Positions 47,160 to 60,249 of a stretch of DNA of 64,000 nucleotides are shown in pieces; the first letter of the stretch is position 1; each line of letters starts with the position of its first letter. Position numbers and translations under genes: made by a program. The stretch covers positions 15,116,878 through 15,180,877 of the forward strand of contig OY829326.1 in assembly GCA_963691655.1 (NCBI GenBank), written 5' to 3'. The notes under the pieces are model-generated. The model was not told the origin of the DNA and made no database searches. It worked only from the letters and a program-made list of their open reading frames with translations. The DNA comes from Toxonevra muliebris (Eukaryota; Arthropoda; Insecta; Diptera; Pallopteridae).

Positions 47160-48660
47160 GTTGAATTAGGCTGTTTTTAATTTTTACGACAGATATACAT
47201 AAACTTTCGGATCTCAGGAGAACCCTCTACGTATGCCTACGTTTTCTGTGTTAAAAATGTAGAAATAGTTCAATACACCTAATAGTAAGCTAATGAATTA
47301 CTAACAATAATAGAATAAATAAGTAACATTGTGCTAAAGTCTCGTAACAAAAAAAAAAGAAAACAGCAAAACAGCAGCAGCAATTTTATGTAAATTTCTC
47401 ATTTCGAAAATATTTCTTGTTTCCCATGGGGATGTAAAAATAATCTAAAATATGCATGCATATAAAATTTGTATTACAAATATTCTAAGCATGCCAGAAA
47501 CTTCAATATCTAACACACACACGAACACACAGATATGCAATACAATAGAATTTAAAATACAATTAATTTTCAGTTGGAATTGGAAACAAGCAGCAATTTA
47601 AGTATTTGCTATGCTCCTATTTTATTTTTCAACTTTTTATTGCAATACATTGAATGTAAATGTGAAATTTATTTTAAACTAAATTCAGAATTGCACACAC
47701 ATTAATAGCTCTAAAGAGTGATTTGCTTACAAATTCATGTTGCTGTGGGCAAACCTGCGATATTTGTATGTGAAAGTTTACTCTACTTCACTGTACGTTT
47801 ATAGTAATTTAAGTTTTATTACAACATTTTTACGACAAAAGCAACGAAAATAAGTGCAACTAGAATATTTCTCTCTCTCACTCAAATGAACATAAAAATG
47901 TTTTATGACTGTGAGATATTTTTATTACAATTTGCTTGCTTCTCCAATGTAAAATACGAAGAAATGCATAAATTCACAGGTTAAGGAACGAAAGTTATAT
48001 ATTTCTGAATGTATGCAAGTAACCTAGTATACCTAGTTATATTAGGTATCCTTTTGTATACCGCAAAAATGCAGCATATGCAGAAATACATGTGTAAAAC
48101 CATTTTTTTTTTTTGTTGCTTTTTTAATTCTCAAAACCCATAACACTCATACGACCTGGTGAACGTACACGAATACTTATGTTTGCATTTATATACAGTT
48201 ATTTAACTTTTATGTTTATCTAAGATATGTATGGATGCAATTTTATTGATTTTGATTGTAATAAAATATGTGGTGGCAACAGTTAAGAAGTTGAATATTA
48301 AAGAGAGATGAAATATATGAATTGCAGTTATGCAGCTTGTACTTGTATATAATAACGAGACATAGATGGTTTTTTTTTGTTATGCACATATGATGACAGA
48401 TTTACGTCTAGGTGTATATTTGGCTATGTGTAACTTCAAAATTTTCCAACGTATTTTAATGAAGATCGAGACTTATTTGAGTTTTTGGCAATATGCAAGT
48501 ATGCAGTTTGGATTATTCAGAGTTGTGTGCAAGAGTTCAATTTATTTGCTATTTTAATAAGGAGTGAGATTGAAAAAATCTTAACACACGTTTTACCTAA
48601 TCATTTTTTTTGGGTGTAAAATTTAAAAATTTTTTTGATCTAGTTATCTTTGAAAAATAT
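47160..48660. other. AT-rich stretch without recognised features
   Basis: Short CA tracts, (CAG)n-like CAACAG and T-runs only. The left boundary of the DD37E element was not found. Confidence 0.5.
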
Positions 48661-48704
48661 GTCAGTTGATATTTTTAATGACAAACATTGTGAGTTTGGT
48701 CAAA

Positions 48705-49699
48705 ATGAGTGAAGAAAAAGAAGTACGTCCTAAAATTATTCAAAATTATCAAAAAAATCCAAATTGGTCCTACAAAAAATTGGCCAAAGAATTGAAAGTC
48801 TGCCGTCAAACTGTTTCCAATGTTATTAAACAGTTTCAGGAGAATTTGAATATCGATAGGAAACCTGCTTCGGGAAGAAAACAAGGACCACATGATATTG
48901 GGAAAGCCAAGAAAATAGAAAGCATATTGAAAAGATCTCCAAACACATCTGGTATAAAAGCTGCTCGGTTAGCCCAGTGCTCTGACTATTTGGTGCAAAA
49001 AGTTAAAGCCAATACAGGTTTGAAAACATACAAAGTCAAAAAGTTCCAGACAAAAAATTTAGACGCCAAAAATAGGTCTCGGAAATTAAAATCAAATTTC
49101 ATACAAAAATATTCATGTTGTATAATGGACGACGAAAGGTATGTACTGGCAGATTTTACGCAGCTTCCGGGTCATAATTTTTATGTTTGCTGATGATCGA
49201 GGAAATGTCGAAGAACAATTTAGAATCCAAAAGCAGACAAAATTTCTTAAAAAATTCCTGGTATGGCAAGCTATACGCAGTTGCAGCAAAAGAAGCAAGT
49301 CATTTGTTACAGTGGGCTCTATAAATACCGAAATATACATCAAAGAATGTTTGAAAAAAGACTTTTCCTTTCATAAGAGAGCACAATGTGTCTACATATT
49401 TTTGGACCAATTTGGCATCATGTCACTACGGCAAGAAAGCTCTGGAGTGGTACCAAAGTAATAACACAGTTTTTGTATCAAGAGAGGCCAATCCTCCAAA
49501 TTGTCCGGAGCTAAGACTAGTACAGAGATATTGGGCTCTTGTGAAAAGATACTTAAAGAGCACAAAAAAGGTATCCCAAAATATCAAAGATTTTAAAAGG
49601 AGATGGGCAAACTGTTCCAAAAAGGTGTCTGAAACAACTAACAAATCTCTAATGGAAGGCTTACCCAAAAAGGTCCACGAGTTCATAAATAGGGGTTAG
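48705..49699 (+). pseudogene. DD37E-type Tc1/mariner transposase, two frameshifts
   Basis: Three overlapping frames make up one transposase. The first has a helix-turn-helix (SYKKLAKELKVCRQTVSNV), GRKQGP and the first catalytic aspartate in MDDERYVLADFTQLPG. After a shift near 49185, FRIQKQTKFLKKFLVWQA and INTEIYIKECLKK follow. After a shift near 49400 comes DLASCHYGKK (second D), then NPPNCPELRLVQRYWALVK. Between the second D and the position of the catalytic glutamate I count 37 residues, the spacing of the ITmD37E family first described in mosquitoes. Here that glutamate is a glutamine. I start at MSEEKEV because the 13 residues before it are not family-like. Terminal repeats were not found. 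Confidence 0.8.
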
Positions 49700-52203
49700 A
49701 ACTATAGAAGTTATATTTTTCTGTAATTTGTAAAATATTATCAATTAAATAAAAAAAAAATCAAAACTCTAAGATCAACCGTTTAAAATCAATAACAAAT
49801 TCTAAAATTAAATAAATAGGAGACACTCATGTCTGGAAGAGGCTGTGTCGAAAACATATTCATCCACCATAAACATTGAGGTATTGAACCAAAGCAGTAA
49901 TAGAAAAGAAGTTTATTTCTTTTTAACCTTCAGTATTGAATGAAGCAAATGCATATATTTTAATCATGCAAAAATTCATACTTTTAAATACATAAGCTAA
50001 AAACCATTAAATTTTGATGTTAACGTTAACACATAAAAAAAAGAATATTAAAAAAAAACTTTTGCTGTTCATAATAATTTGGAAAAAAAATATTTTTGTT
50101 TTTACATTTCTCTAAATTTATCATCCTTTTCTCAATTAAACTCCATACTCATGTGTGTGAAAATGTAAAAAAAAATTTCAATACCATAGAAAACATATTT
50201 TGAACCTCTTCATCTTCTTCTTTTTTCTACTATGTTCTTCTGTGTTGTGTTTATTCTACTCTTGGTCATTATTTCATAGAAATATAAAAGTCTCTAATAA
50301 AACTAACGTTAAAAGAAAACATACAAATATTTACGTTTCATTAAAACTAAAAAAAAAAAAATTTAAAAAAGAAATACGAATGGAAAACTAAATAAATCCA
50401 GCAAAGGCAAACTATCCACGCACACTTACATGTGCATAACCTAGTTTTATAAATACACATATATAGTATATGTACACACGCACACACATATACACATATG
50501 TATTTATATTTCAAATCCTTCCGCAACCAAACGTTTTTACGCTCCTTTTACACCATGAGGGGATCATGCTGTTGACGCGCTAAGGATGAAAAGTATGAGT
50601 GAATCATCATCATAATGATGATAAGAATGATGTTGCTGATGATGATGATGATGATTATTATGATTATAACAAGCGAGTGACTTGGGCTAGCTAGTGCAAC
50701 TGCTCGAGATTACACTTTAATACGAAAGAGTATACACATACACATGAGTATCAGGCATGAGTGTATGACACAAGGACCTTTTAAAAAATGTAACAGCAAC
50801 AAACACAAAATAGTAACAACAGTAGCAGCAATAGCAACTACACAACAACAACAACAAGAGCTACTTTTGCATATTTTACTCTATTGCGTATATATGCATA
50901 GAAAAAAATAAAAATAAGAAGAAAAAATAAATAGTAGTAGAGAGAACACACACACCTGCACACACATACACACACACACAATAAATGTAAACGCTCAAAA
51001 CTTACAACGACACAAACAAACAAACAAACTTAACAAAAAGGTAGCAGTAGTACCTGGTAGTAGAAAATAAATAGTATAGTTTACAGAAGTACCACTCATG
51101 AAAATTGCAAACAACAGCAACAACAACGAACAACAGAATTAGAAACAAAAATACATTTTTACCTTAACAAAAAAATAAATAACAAGAAGAAAACATTAAG
51201 TATAAACCTCTTGGCACATTGTTTACATGAGATACTAAATAAAATACTGGTAGGTAGTAGTAGATGCATAGTATCTAACTAGTATTAGAAATAACAGTAA
51301 CAGTAGTAGAAATAATAGTAGGTGGTGTGGCAATAAAGTAATATAAAAACTGTATAAGAATCATGTCAATTAGTATCTTCCTTTTCTTCTATACAACTCT
51401 TTTGATTTTTATTATTTTTTGTTTGTTTTTATTTCTGTATTGCACTTAAGTGGAACTCATACAATCACATTGAAAACAGTTGGTACTGAAAGTGCTACTA
51501 AATATTTAGTAGTGTGGGAGAGAAAAATATTGTAGTTTTCATATATGTACATATTACTTAATATGCGAAAACCAAAACCAATTTCATTTTTCGTAACTAA
51601 AGAAACAATTTTCTTTGAGTGTATGTAGTTATGGTTGTGTTTATAAAAGTTTGATATCTACATTTATATATGTACATACTTAGATATCTATGTACATACG
51701 TTAGAGCATATCTCTTCCTCTCTCTCTCTCTTTCTTAAGTATGCACTGTCATTTTGTGTTACTGTTTTCGAAAGTCTTTGAAATTTTCGAAAAATTTTGT
51801 ATTCTTTCTTTCACCTAAATAAATATTTATACTTTCCTATTTGTAGATGTATGTATGCATGTGTGTATTGCATTCAAATCCCAGTATGCGGTAAAACTAT
51901 AAATACCAGCAGTAATTTTTGTTTCATTTATGAATAAATGTATGCACAGAAATTTGCAAATTAATTTTTTCATTCTTTCAAAAACATTTTCTTGATATTA
52001 GTTACTTATTTAGTAGAGAGGTAATAATAGTAATGTGTTGGTATTGGATTAAAAAAAAAAAAAGCATTAATGCAAAGGACTAGAATGGAATTTTGTGTTT
52101 ACGTAGAAACGAATAATGCTGCACGAAATACGTTCAAATTCATGGTAGTGTAATGCAGTTGGTAATGTAATCAATTTTGCACTAAAGCAACTTAGTTAAA
52201 GAA
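49700..52203. other. Simple-repeat-rich non-coding stretch
   Basis: CA tracts (50470-50500, 50945-50980), a GAT/ATG run at 50637-50655, many CAA and TAGTAG motifs (50930-51330) and a CT run near 51715-51735. No coding evidence. Confidence 0.55.
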
Positions 52204-53222
52204 GTGATGAGAGCGGCCTACAGACTCCGGTTAATTGGAGTCTGGCATGTCGAGGCGGATGTAGGGCACAGTATGATATACCACCAGTTGTCAGAACAGT
52301 GCCCACTGTTTTTGATGCATGTGTCTTGCATTCGCTTCGGAAGAAGATATGATGTCAGGTTCCGAAAACGTAATCAATGGTTAAGTCCAGAGGTCGTACT
52401 CCGGGGTCTTCGTCATGCCTTCTTTAAGGAAGGATCTAAAACCTCAAACTGTACTGGATCCGGTTGGTACTTGGACGATGTGACCAAGTACTCTTTTTTC
52501 ACTGGAAAGATGGCGTTAGTTTTCCTTACGGAGGTTTTCACTATCCTTGACGTGGCGGGCTGGGTAATTGAGAAGAAATGGCATCTGCAGTAATAGCCAA
52601 GCAGCACTGAAGGCCCTTGCTAACCCTGTCAGCTCCTCAAAATTGGTCAGCGAGTGTAAGGCAAAACTAAATAGTGCTGCAAAACAAGTTATGCCTTATA
52701 TGGGTTCCAGGACACTGTGGTATTGCAGGGAATGAACTAGCTAATGAAGGCTCTGCAATTGCACCATGGGGTCCGGAAACTTTTCTTGGCGTAAATTATG
52801 GGGAGATCATGCGTTGGATTAACAATTTCGTGGGTTCTATCCATAGAGAAAGATGGTCCGAGCTTGACTTCTGCAGAAACGCAAAGTGCTTCGTAAGGCA
52901 ACCTAACATGAAAATTGCAGAACTTCTTCTAAAACTGAGAAGAAAGGGCCTGAAATTACTAGTAGGTGTCACTACAGCCCACAACCCATGTGGTCAGCAT
53001 ATAACTAACATAGGCGTCATCACCCATCCAATTTGTCAATCGTGTCTTAAGGACGACGATACTACGGAGAATTATCTTTGTAGCTGTTCGGCGTTCACGA
53101 GAATCAGATTCAGGCTGTTGGGTAGTGAAGTCTTGAGTATGAACAATGCGAATACTCTCCCTCTTCCTGAGCTTCTAAGGTTCATTAGTGAAACAAAGAA
53201 GTTCGAGGTTGAGAGACCCTAG
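52204..53222 (+). pseudogene. LINE ORF2 C-terminus: RNase H and zinc knuckle
   Basis: The frame 52204-52593 carries FKEGSKTSNCTGSGWYL, an eroded start of RNase H in which the usual TDGSK aspartate is E. A shift near 52590 passes SQAALKALA, and the frame 52674-53222 continues with LIWVPGHCGIAGNELANE. It ends with a CxxC...C tail (ICQSCLKDDDTTENYLCSC) and LPELLRFI near the terminus. Loss of catalytic acids and at least one frameshift make it inactive. RNase H plus this tail points to I- or LOA-type LINEs. Confidence 0.85.
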
Positions 53223-53345
53223 ACCTTTCTTCTTCCCATTTATCCCCACATAACTTTCCTGTCTCTCTACTCTCTTCTACTGGTTCTATCCTTGGGTATA
53301 GCACAATGGTCCTCGTGACTGAGTGCTTTGGTTAAGTTCAGCCCG
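52204..53345 (+). mobile_element. LINE 3' fragment with RNase H (I/LOA-like)
   Basis: 5'-truncated non-LTR retrotransposon. It begins in the region after the RT (AAYRLRLIGVWHVEADVGHS), continues through RNase H and a cysteine-rich tail, and ends with a ~120-base 3' UTR whose last shared bases are CAGCCC near 53345. A nearly identical 3' segment lies inverted at 55590-56085. Confidence 0.85.
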
Positions 53346-53369
53346 TTCATTAACTATTGCATATTTTTA

Positions 53370-53455
53370 GGCTTGCAAACATATGGTATCATAACGGGCA
53401 GTTCATTCCTAAGTGTATCCCTAGACAGCCACTCTAACCTAACCTGACCTAGGCT
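53370..53455. repeat. Dispersed repeat, inverted relative of 59739-59825
   Basis: Contains CAGCCACTCTAACCTAACC, and its complement matches 59739-59825 over ~80 bases at roughly 80 percent by eye (shared ACACTTAGG and GTGGCTGTC). It lies directly after the LINE 3' end, so it might be the tail of an older element. Its class is unknown. Confidence 0.5.
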
Positions 53456-55585
53456 CGCAATGGCAATTCTGTTAGTTCAAGTTCACCAGGCTAATATAAT
53501 CTGTTTAAGCCACTACTTCTTAATTTCTATTCTATTTCTTTCTATGTTTGGACCCTTTCCCAACACTCTTTTTTCTATTTCTATTCTCAGTTTCTCTTCC
53601 TACTCAATTCTCCCGTTCTATCCTTTTCTATATTATATTTTCTATTCTTATGAATATTCTCCTACCGGGCAGTTGCCTTTTGATATATATTTCCAATTTT
53701 CTATTTTTCAATTCAATAAACTTTATAAAGAAATTTACAATCGAATTCTCTCTACCGTGTTTTTCTTTCAAAAATCTATAGTTCAAAAAATATAATTCAT
53801 TCCCGAATTATACATAATCTAAGAGTTTCAAGATAAAAATACATGGTTATAGCAACGTAGATCAATAGTATATAGTACATCAATAGTAATTTGTAATTTG
53901 ATCTTTCAAACTTCTTGAACCTCTGTAGGGATGACTTCACCCTTTATATAGCAAATCATTGCTCAACTTTAATCGAGCTTTTTCCAAACCATGTTTTCAA
54001 ATAGGTGATCAAAATATCTCGACAACCACTAAGCCGATTGACTTGAATTTTTTTTTGTAGTTATTATATACATAATTATCCAGCCTTTTTAATCACTACG
54101 TTAAGTTCCAACGCCCGCCATTTTGTCAAAGAAAGATATTTTCAAAATCACCCATACTATATTTAATGTAAGTTTTAATAATCTTATTGGTTTTTTTGCT
54201 TTTGCCGGTTACAGATGAAATGAATAAAAAAAATTTAACATATTTCCAAAAGTGAGTATGGGCTTCCTTAAAAAATTTACCGAAATTGCCTTTTTCCGTG
54301 TTTTTTTGGTGTTAATATATATTTTAACTTGCCTAATCACTGCAGCGTACTCGTATTTCAAATAAAAGTTATGCCTACTATGATAACGTGGTATCTAAAG
54401 AGGATGTATGTTTCTTCATTGAATCAGTTTTCCACATTTCAAAAGTTGTCGTTGACTTTGATCTAACGAGATATCCTACTAGCTTGATCTGCACTTAATT
54501 TGGCCACCGGAACACAGAGAGATACCGAAAACCAAAACTGCAAATGAGTTAGCAAGAAAGACACACTTTTGAAAAAGAGAGCAAAGAAGTCCACTGTGGC
54601 AACATGTAAGCTACTGTGCCACAAGCGAACAAAAGATGGACGTTGGAAACTAGTTGGAAAATAACGAGATGAGTTCAGTGACTGTGGAGATAACAGGTTA
54701 TTTCCCCATTGGAAAGCAACTAAAATTACGCCCATAGAAATTTTCGAAGGAACTGTGGTAACGAGAAGAGGAGCTGTAATCGATCTTCAAAGCGAATGGC
54801 TTCTCTTTCAGAAGAAGCATATGGACAGCATCTTTTTCGGTGATCTAAAAGACCTGACTGGTTTCCAGATTAAACATTTACGTAGCTATCTAAAAACAAC
54901 TTAGTAGTTTAAATGATATGAGATAGATGGATATGAATTTAGTTCCTTTGTCATGATATCACAATGGGTCTGACACCAACTACGAATTTTAAGTTTAACT
55001 GAGGCTTTTCCACTATAACTTAGATCTAAGTTTATAACATTATGTAGTAAAATCAAAAGTCTTCTTTAACATAAAAATCTTGTTAGTACAATATTTAATT
55101 AATTGTGTATTGAATCAAATTAATCAGTTCTGTATTATTTAAGTATAGAACCAGCAAAATTGTTTATTGTAATGGGCAAGTAATGGGTTTTTTCATATGC
55201 TTTATTTTTTGGTAATGGTTAGGAGTTATAAATATATACAAATAATATAAGCCGCAATAAATCGATCAATATATGATAGAATGCAAACAAAAATCAATGA
55301 CCCTAAGGTGATGTAATTTTAAAATTTATACACTGGAAAAGATATTTATGACTTTATAGGTACAGTAAGTTATAATTGCATAAGTTTAATTAATTAACAA
55401 TTGTTTATAAAGGTCATGGGTATGGACATATTACCTTTTTCAATTTTTTTCTTTTACACCTTTATTGCCAGTTTCAATAATCTACTAATTAACATTAGTT
55501 AGCAAGTTAGCACATCACAACCAATTTTCCCCGACTGTAATATTTAATTTGTGACAAGGCTGACATTTGTATTAGAGTTTAGAGT
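53456..55585. other. Spacer between inverted LINE copies; probable old repeats
   Basis: T/C-rich frames at 53460-53795 are low complexity. Bases 53925-54420 have wording typical of decayed fly repeats (for example CGACAACCACTAAGCCGATTG). Nothing coding was recognised in 54440-54900 despite its higher G+C. Confidence 0.4.
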
Positions 55586-55589
55586 TGTG

Positions 55590-56085
55590 GGTGGGCTGGA
55601 CTTAATCATAGCACTCAGTCAGCGAGGACCATTGTACTATACCCAAGGATAGAACCAGTAGAAGAGAGTAGAGAGACAGGAAAGTTATGTGGGGATAAAT
55701 GGGAAGAAAAAAGGTCTAGGGTCTCTCAACCTCGAACTTCTTTGTTTCTCTAATGAACCTTAGAAGCTCAAGAAGAGGGAGAGTATGGACATTATTCATA
55801 CTGAAGACTTCACTACCCAACAGCCTGAATCTGATTCTCGTGAACGCCGAACAGCTACAAAGATAATTCTCCATAGTATCGTCGTCCTCAAGATACGATT
55901 GACAAATTGGATCGGTGATGACGCCTATGTTAGTTATATGCTGACCACATGTGTTGTGCCCCGTGATGACACCCACCAGTAATCTCAGGTCCTTTCTTCT
56001 CAGTTTGAGCAGAAATTCCGCTGATTTCCTGTTAGGTTGTCTCACGAAGTACTTTGCGGTTCTGCAGGAGTCAAGCGGACATTTG
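55590..56085 (-). mobile_element. LINE 3' fragment, inverted copy of 52204-53345
   Basis: Minus-strand copy starting in LDSCRTAKYFVRQPN, then LLKLRRKDLRLLVGV, the cysteine tail (ICQSYLEDDD, with one cysteine replaced by tyrosine) and LLELLRFIRETKKFEVE. The same 3' UTR follows and ends at CAGCCC near 55590. In the 3' UTR, ~88 compared bases differ from the plus copy at one position. It is truncated further than its partner. Confidence 0.85.
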
Positions 56086-59000
56086 TATTACTTGGATTAC
56101 AGTTTAATGAAGAAGGTTGAGATCTTCGCTGGTTTCATGACATTATCACCTGATGTCATTGTTGTGTGTATGTTGTAACTGTTTTGTCGGCATTTATCAG
56201 TCGGCTGGCATCACGTAAGAGGAATTTGTTATGAATATTAGTGCAATCGGGACAACAGAGCATCATAAGTTTAGTGTGAAAGGGAGTGAGATTTTTTTTG
56301 CTTCTAAATTTTTCTAGATTAATTTGCTTTTTTTTATAAACCAAATTAAGACTTATGCACTAAAAATCCCAGCAATTGTGACAAAATCAATTATTGGATT
56401 GAAAAATCACACACACCACATACATTAACTATTTGTAAATGGCAAAATATATTAAATATTTAGCGCATTTTTAATCTAAAGTTTATCAAAATTACTTTGT
56501 GAAAAGTTTATTTATTTGTTAGCAACCAAAAGTACAAAAATTGTCACTGTGTATGTGTGCTTCCGAATACATACAAGTAGAAAATAATTCCAAATTGTAA
56601 ATATCGCTTTAATAAATAAACAAAAAATCAATTGGAATATTTTTAAAAACAGTTTTCCTTTTTTATATACAATTTTATTAACTTGTTAATATTTTTTCGC
56701 AAAATATTTTTAAGCTCAATGCAACAACAAAAGCAGCAGCGAACAAATATTGACATTTTTTTATATAAAACAAAACAAAACACAGAAATGGTGTGGCAAA
56801 CTGAAAAGTTATAAATCAAATAAAAATCTATTAAATCAACAGTACGCAGTTATTAAATCAACAAGAGTGATTTACCACATAAAATATATATATTATACGT
56901 ATGCATATCAGTATGTTTCACCTTTTTGTGAGAAAAAACAACAATGGGAAAAAATTTTAAATTTCAATAAGCGCTCAACGTAACAAAAAAAGATGTGAAA
57001 ATAAAGAACTGAAAAACAAAATAGTTTTTTAAATATGCATAAAAAAGTGTTGAAAGTCGATAAAATGTGACAATATCAATTTATGTGTATGTGAATATGA
57101 ATATGCATGAGTGTAAAAAAAGCAGCATATCTCCAGGCGTTGCAAATGCTGCATCAAATAAATAAAAACAGAAGCACAAAAAAACTCAAACAAAATGATA
57201 CTTTTGTATGATGTATGAATTTAAGCAGGCAAAGGAAACTCCACACACACTCACATAAATATGTACATATGTTGGATTGCAATGGATATATGTGTATGTG
57301 TGTGTGTGTGTGTAAATACCTTTTAAGTTGTTGCTCCACAGTGTAAGTGAATTTCCTTTTGTGTGTGCTCTTGTTTTTCTTGGAGGTATTTGAGGGAATG
57401 GAAAAGGGTTACATTTATTATTATTTTTTATAGCATACTTTTGAGGGCAATAAATCATTTTGTAATCAATTTTTGACTTGGCATGTTTGCTGTTGCATAT
57501 CAAAAAAACAAAAAACAACAAGCCACATACAAAAAAACACATGCACATATATTACACACATATACACACACAAAAATAGTTAAAAAGTGTTAATAAATGA
57601 AATGTACGAGTATGAGTGCATGTGCGGCAATAACAGATGCAACGCATCTCATGCACAAACAGCCAACAAAACGCTAACAAAAACAACTACAACAATATTC
57701 CAGAAAATAGAATAAAAACAACACAACCAATTGTAAATAACAAAAAAAAAAATCAACATCAACAACGACGACGCTCACGATGAAACGACAGCACTAAAGT
57801 TGAACGAATCGAACGGAAATTGAATATGAACAACAACAATAGTGGCAACAACAAACTCCCGTAAATGTATGACGGAATTTTGACAGAAATTTGCGTATGT
57901 GTCTGACACTAGTTGACTTTGCTGCTGCTGATGTTGGTGAAACCATGATGTTGGTTGGCGTGAATGATGCTGGTGTTGTTGCTGTTGCTATTGATGTTCC
58001 TGTTGTTGCTGGTGATGTTTTTGTTGTTGATAGTGAGTGCATTATTCTGTTGTTATTTACTCGTATGTATGTATTTTTTTTTTTTGTATCGTTTTCTGTT
58101 TTGTTGATGCACATATGAATTTTTGTGTTGATTTTTCATATTGTTGTTGATTGTTTTCGACATCGCATTGTCATTGGTTCAGATAGAAACAAAAAACAAC
58201 ATAAAAACATGCTATGCCATGCATGTATGAGTGCAATATGCATATATGTATGTGTGTGCGTGCTTGTGCATATTTCATTCATTCAACTCTCGTGCATTTG
58301 TTACAAATTTTTTCATCTTTTCTTTTTTGTTTATAGTTATTTACCTTTATGCATGGAAATGGTTTTGTTTTTTTTTTTAGATTGTCAATGATGAAATGCA
58401 TTCATTAGTACCTCTCTCTTGTATAGAAATATTAATTTAGATGATAGATTGTTAGTTTTTTTTTATTGCGTGCGCACTAATAACATAAACCGTAGCAAAG
58501 AATAGTACTTAACTATTTTTCTGCAGAAAATATTCTTAAAAAAACTAGGCTAAATTCTCTCATTTAAAGTTCCTGAACTACTCATGGCAAAACCAAATTT
58601 AACAAGCCTCATCATCACACCATAAAATAGCTTCAGAAACATCAGCAAACGTTATGTTACATATCGGTATATATCTGTGGTTAAAAGCAATAATCGCTTA
58701 AGTCTGAAATCCTCATTTTGAGTATAAAAAATATAGAAAATCGTACTATCGCAGTGCAGTAAGAAGAACATGTTAGCTTTTATAATTCAATTCTTTTTTC
58801 GACTTAAGCCATTAATCATTTTGACCACAGTAATATTCTCCCATAATTCTTGGAAGAAGCGTAGGACCTTAAAAAAAAAATTATTTCAATCTAATCGTTT
58901 ATATGAAGTTAGAGTTCCTATTTTACCAAAAGTTATACTTCTGCATCGATTTGTTCCCTCTAAATACGTGAAGGTTGTGCTTTTTTATGACTTCCTTGCG

Positions 59001-59300
59001 AATTTTGGGTGTGTTTAGAAAATTTCACACACAGATTCTTGTTTTACTCGATAAGATCTACAAAAAAAATAGTATCGCTTCCCAAGTATTTTTAATTCCT
59101 TCTCTTTGCACCACTATGTAATACAACGAGGTTGGTTTTCTCAGTGTCATCTTATGTGCTCTATGATATAAATCATACACACAAAGAATGAAATATCAAT
59201 TTAAAACATATTTATTCCTTTCAGTCCGAGAAAAACTGTTGGATATAAAAATCTGCAATATTGTCATAAGTAAAAAAGAAAAACAAACGCAACGTAGAAC
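56086..59300. other. Simple-repeat-rich non-coding stretch
   Basis: TG run at 57290-57313, GTTGCTGTTGCTG patches at 57915-58030, CAA tracts and T-runs. Valine- or serine-rich frames at 57794-58118 translate these trinucleotide tracts. No exon was recognised. Confidence 0.5.
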
Positions 59301-59311
59301 GCAATTATGAC

Positions 59312-60232
59312 TAGGCAATTACGACTATCGGTACTCGGTACTTTTTCCCCGATACCCGATACTTTTTTACTCGATACTTTTATTATGAGTACTTGCACTC
59401 ATTGAGCACATTGATGCTGGTATCGAAATTCGATACTTCTCAAAATTTCCATTGCAAAAATTAGTACTAAAAATGAAAATGCAAATGCAATCAGAATTAA
59501 ACAGTACAACTCGTAAATACATACTATAAATTGTTAAACAGGGGGTCGGTCGGTATTATCTCTCTTAATTTAAGTAAGAAAGAACTAACAAACATTCAAA
59601 CAAATTTTATATTGTACTATATCCAGGTCTGTGCGCCTTGTAATATGTATAACGCATGCATATATCGCCCGCTAACTACAAAAATGGCACACCTCAAAAT
59701 TGAAAACTTTTCAAGAAATGATAAAAAAGGTGTTTTTGCTAGGTTAAGTTAGGTTGGAGTGGCTGTCGAGAGACACACTTAGGCATGAAAGGCCCATTGT
59801 GATACCACATAGTGTTTTTGGTGACTTGTAGATACATATTAAAATTTATTTTACATGTATCTAAAAGTTACATATTATTTTCCAATACATAAGTTTTAGT
59901 AAGCAAAAAATGTTAAATTTTGAGTTATGCCACTTTTGTAGTTAAGGTGCGATATGTATCTATATTAAATAAATATCTACATTTTTCATATATTTTTTAC
60001 ATACATGCATTCATTATTTATTTATGTACCTATAAATATATTTAAAAAAATTAATAAAAATCATAAATTTACACATAATTTGAAAATTTTATGATTTTTT
60101 TATATTAGGTATAGAAACCCGATACTTTTGGTATCAAGTACATTTATGCCGATACTTTTGAGTACCCAATACTTTTCGGTCGATACTTCAAATGAGTATA
60201 GTATCGATACTTTCCCCGACATCATTTCCCTA
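59312..60232. mobile_element. hAT-like non-autonomous element with subterminal repeats
   Basis: Begins TAGGCAA and ends with the inverted TTTCCCTA. It is flanked by ATTATGAC (59304-59311) and ATTACGGC (60233-60240), an 8-bp duplication with two transitions. TAGGG-like ends and 8-bp duplications fit hAT. The motif CGATACTTTT or a close variant occurs about ten times, confined to the first ~130 and last ~120 bases, like subterminal transposase-binding sites. The interior has no transposase and contains the repeat at 59739-59825. Confidence 0.6.
59739..59825. repeat. Dispersed GGTTAGGTTGGAGTGGC repeat
   Basis: Starts AGGTTAAGTTAGGTTGG and continues GTGGCTGTCGAG and ACACTTAGGC. It is the inverted relative of 53370-53455 and sits inside the hAT-like element, so it inserted there or was captured. 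Confidence 0.5.
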
Positions 60233-60249
60233 ATTACGGCAAACACTCT

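Noticed and set aside
57794..58118. Overlapping V/T-rich ORFs on both strands
   Set aside because: They come from imperfect GTT/GCT trinucleotide tracts, not from coding constraint.
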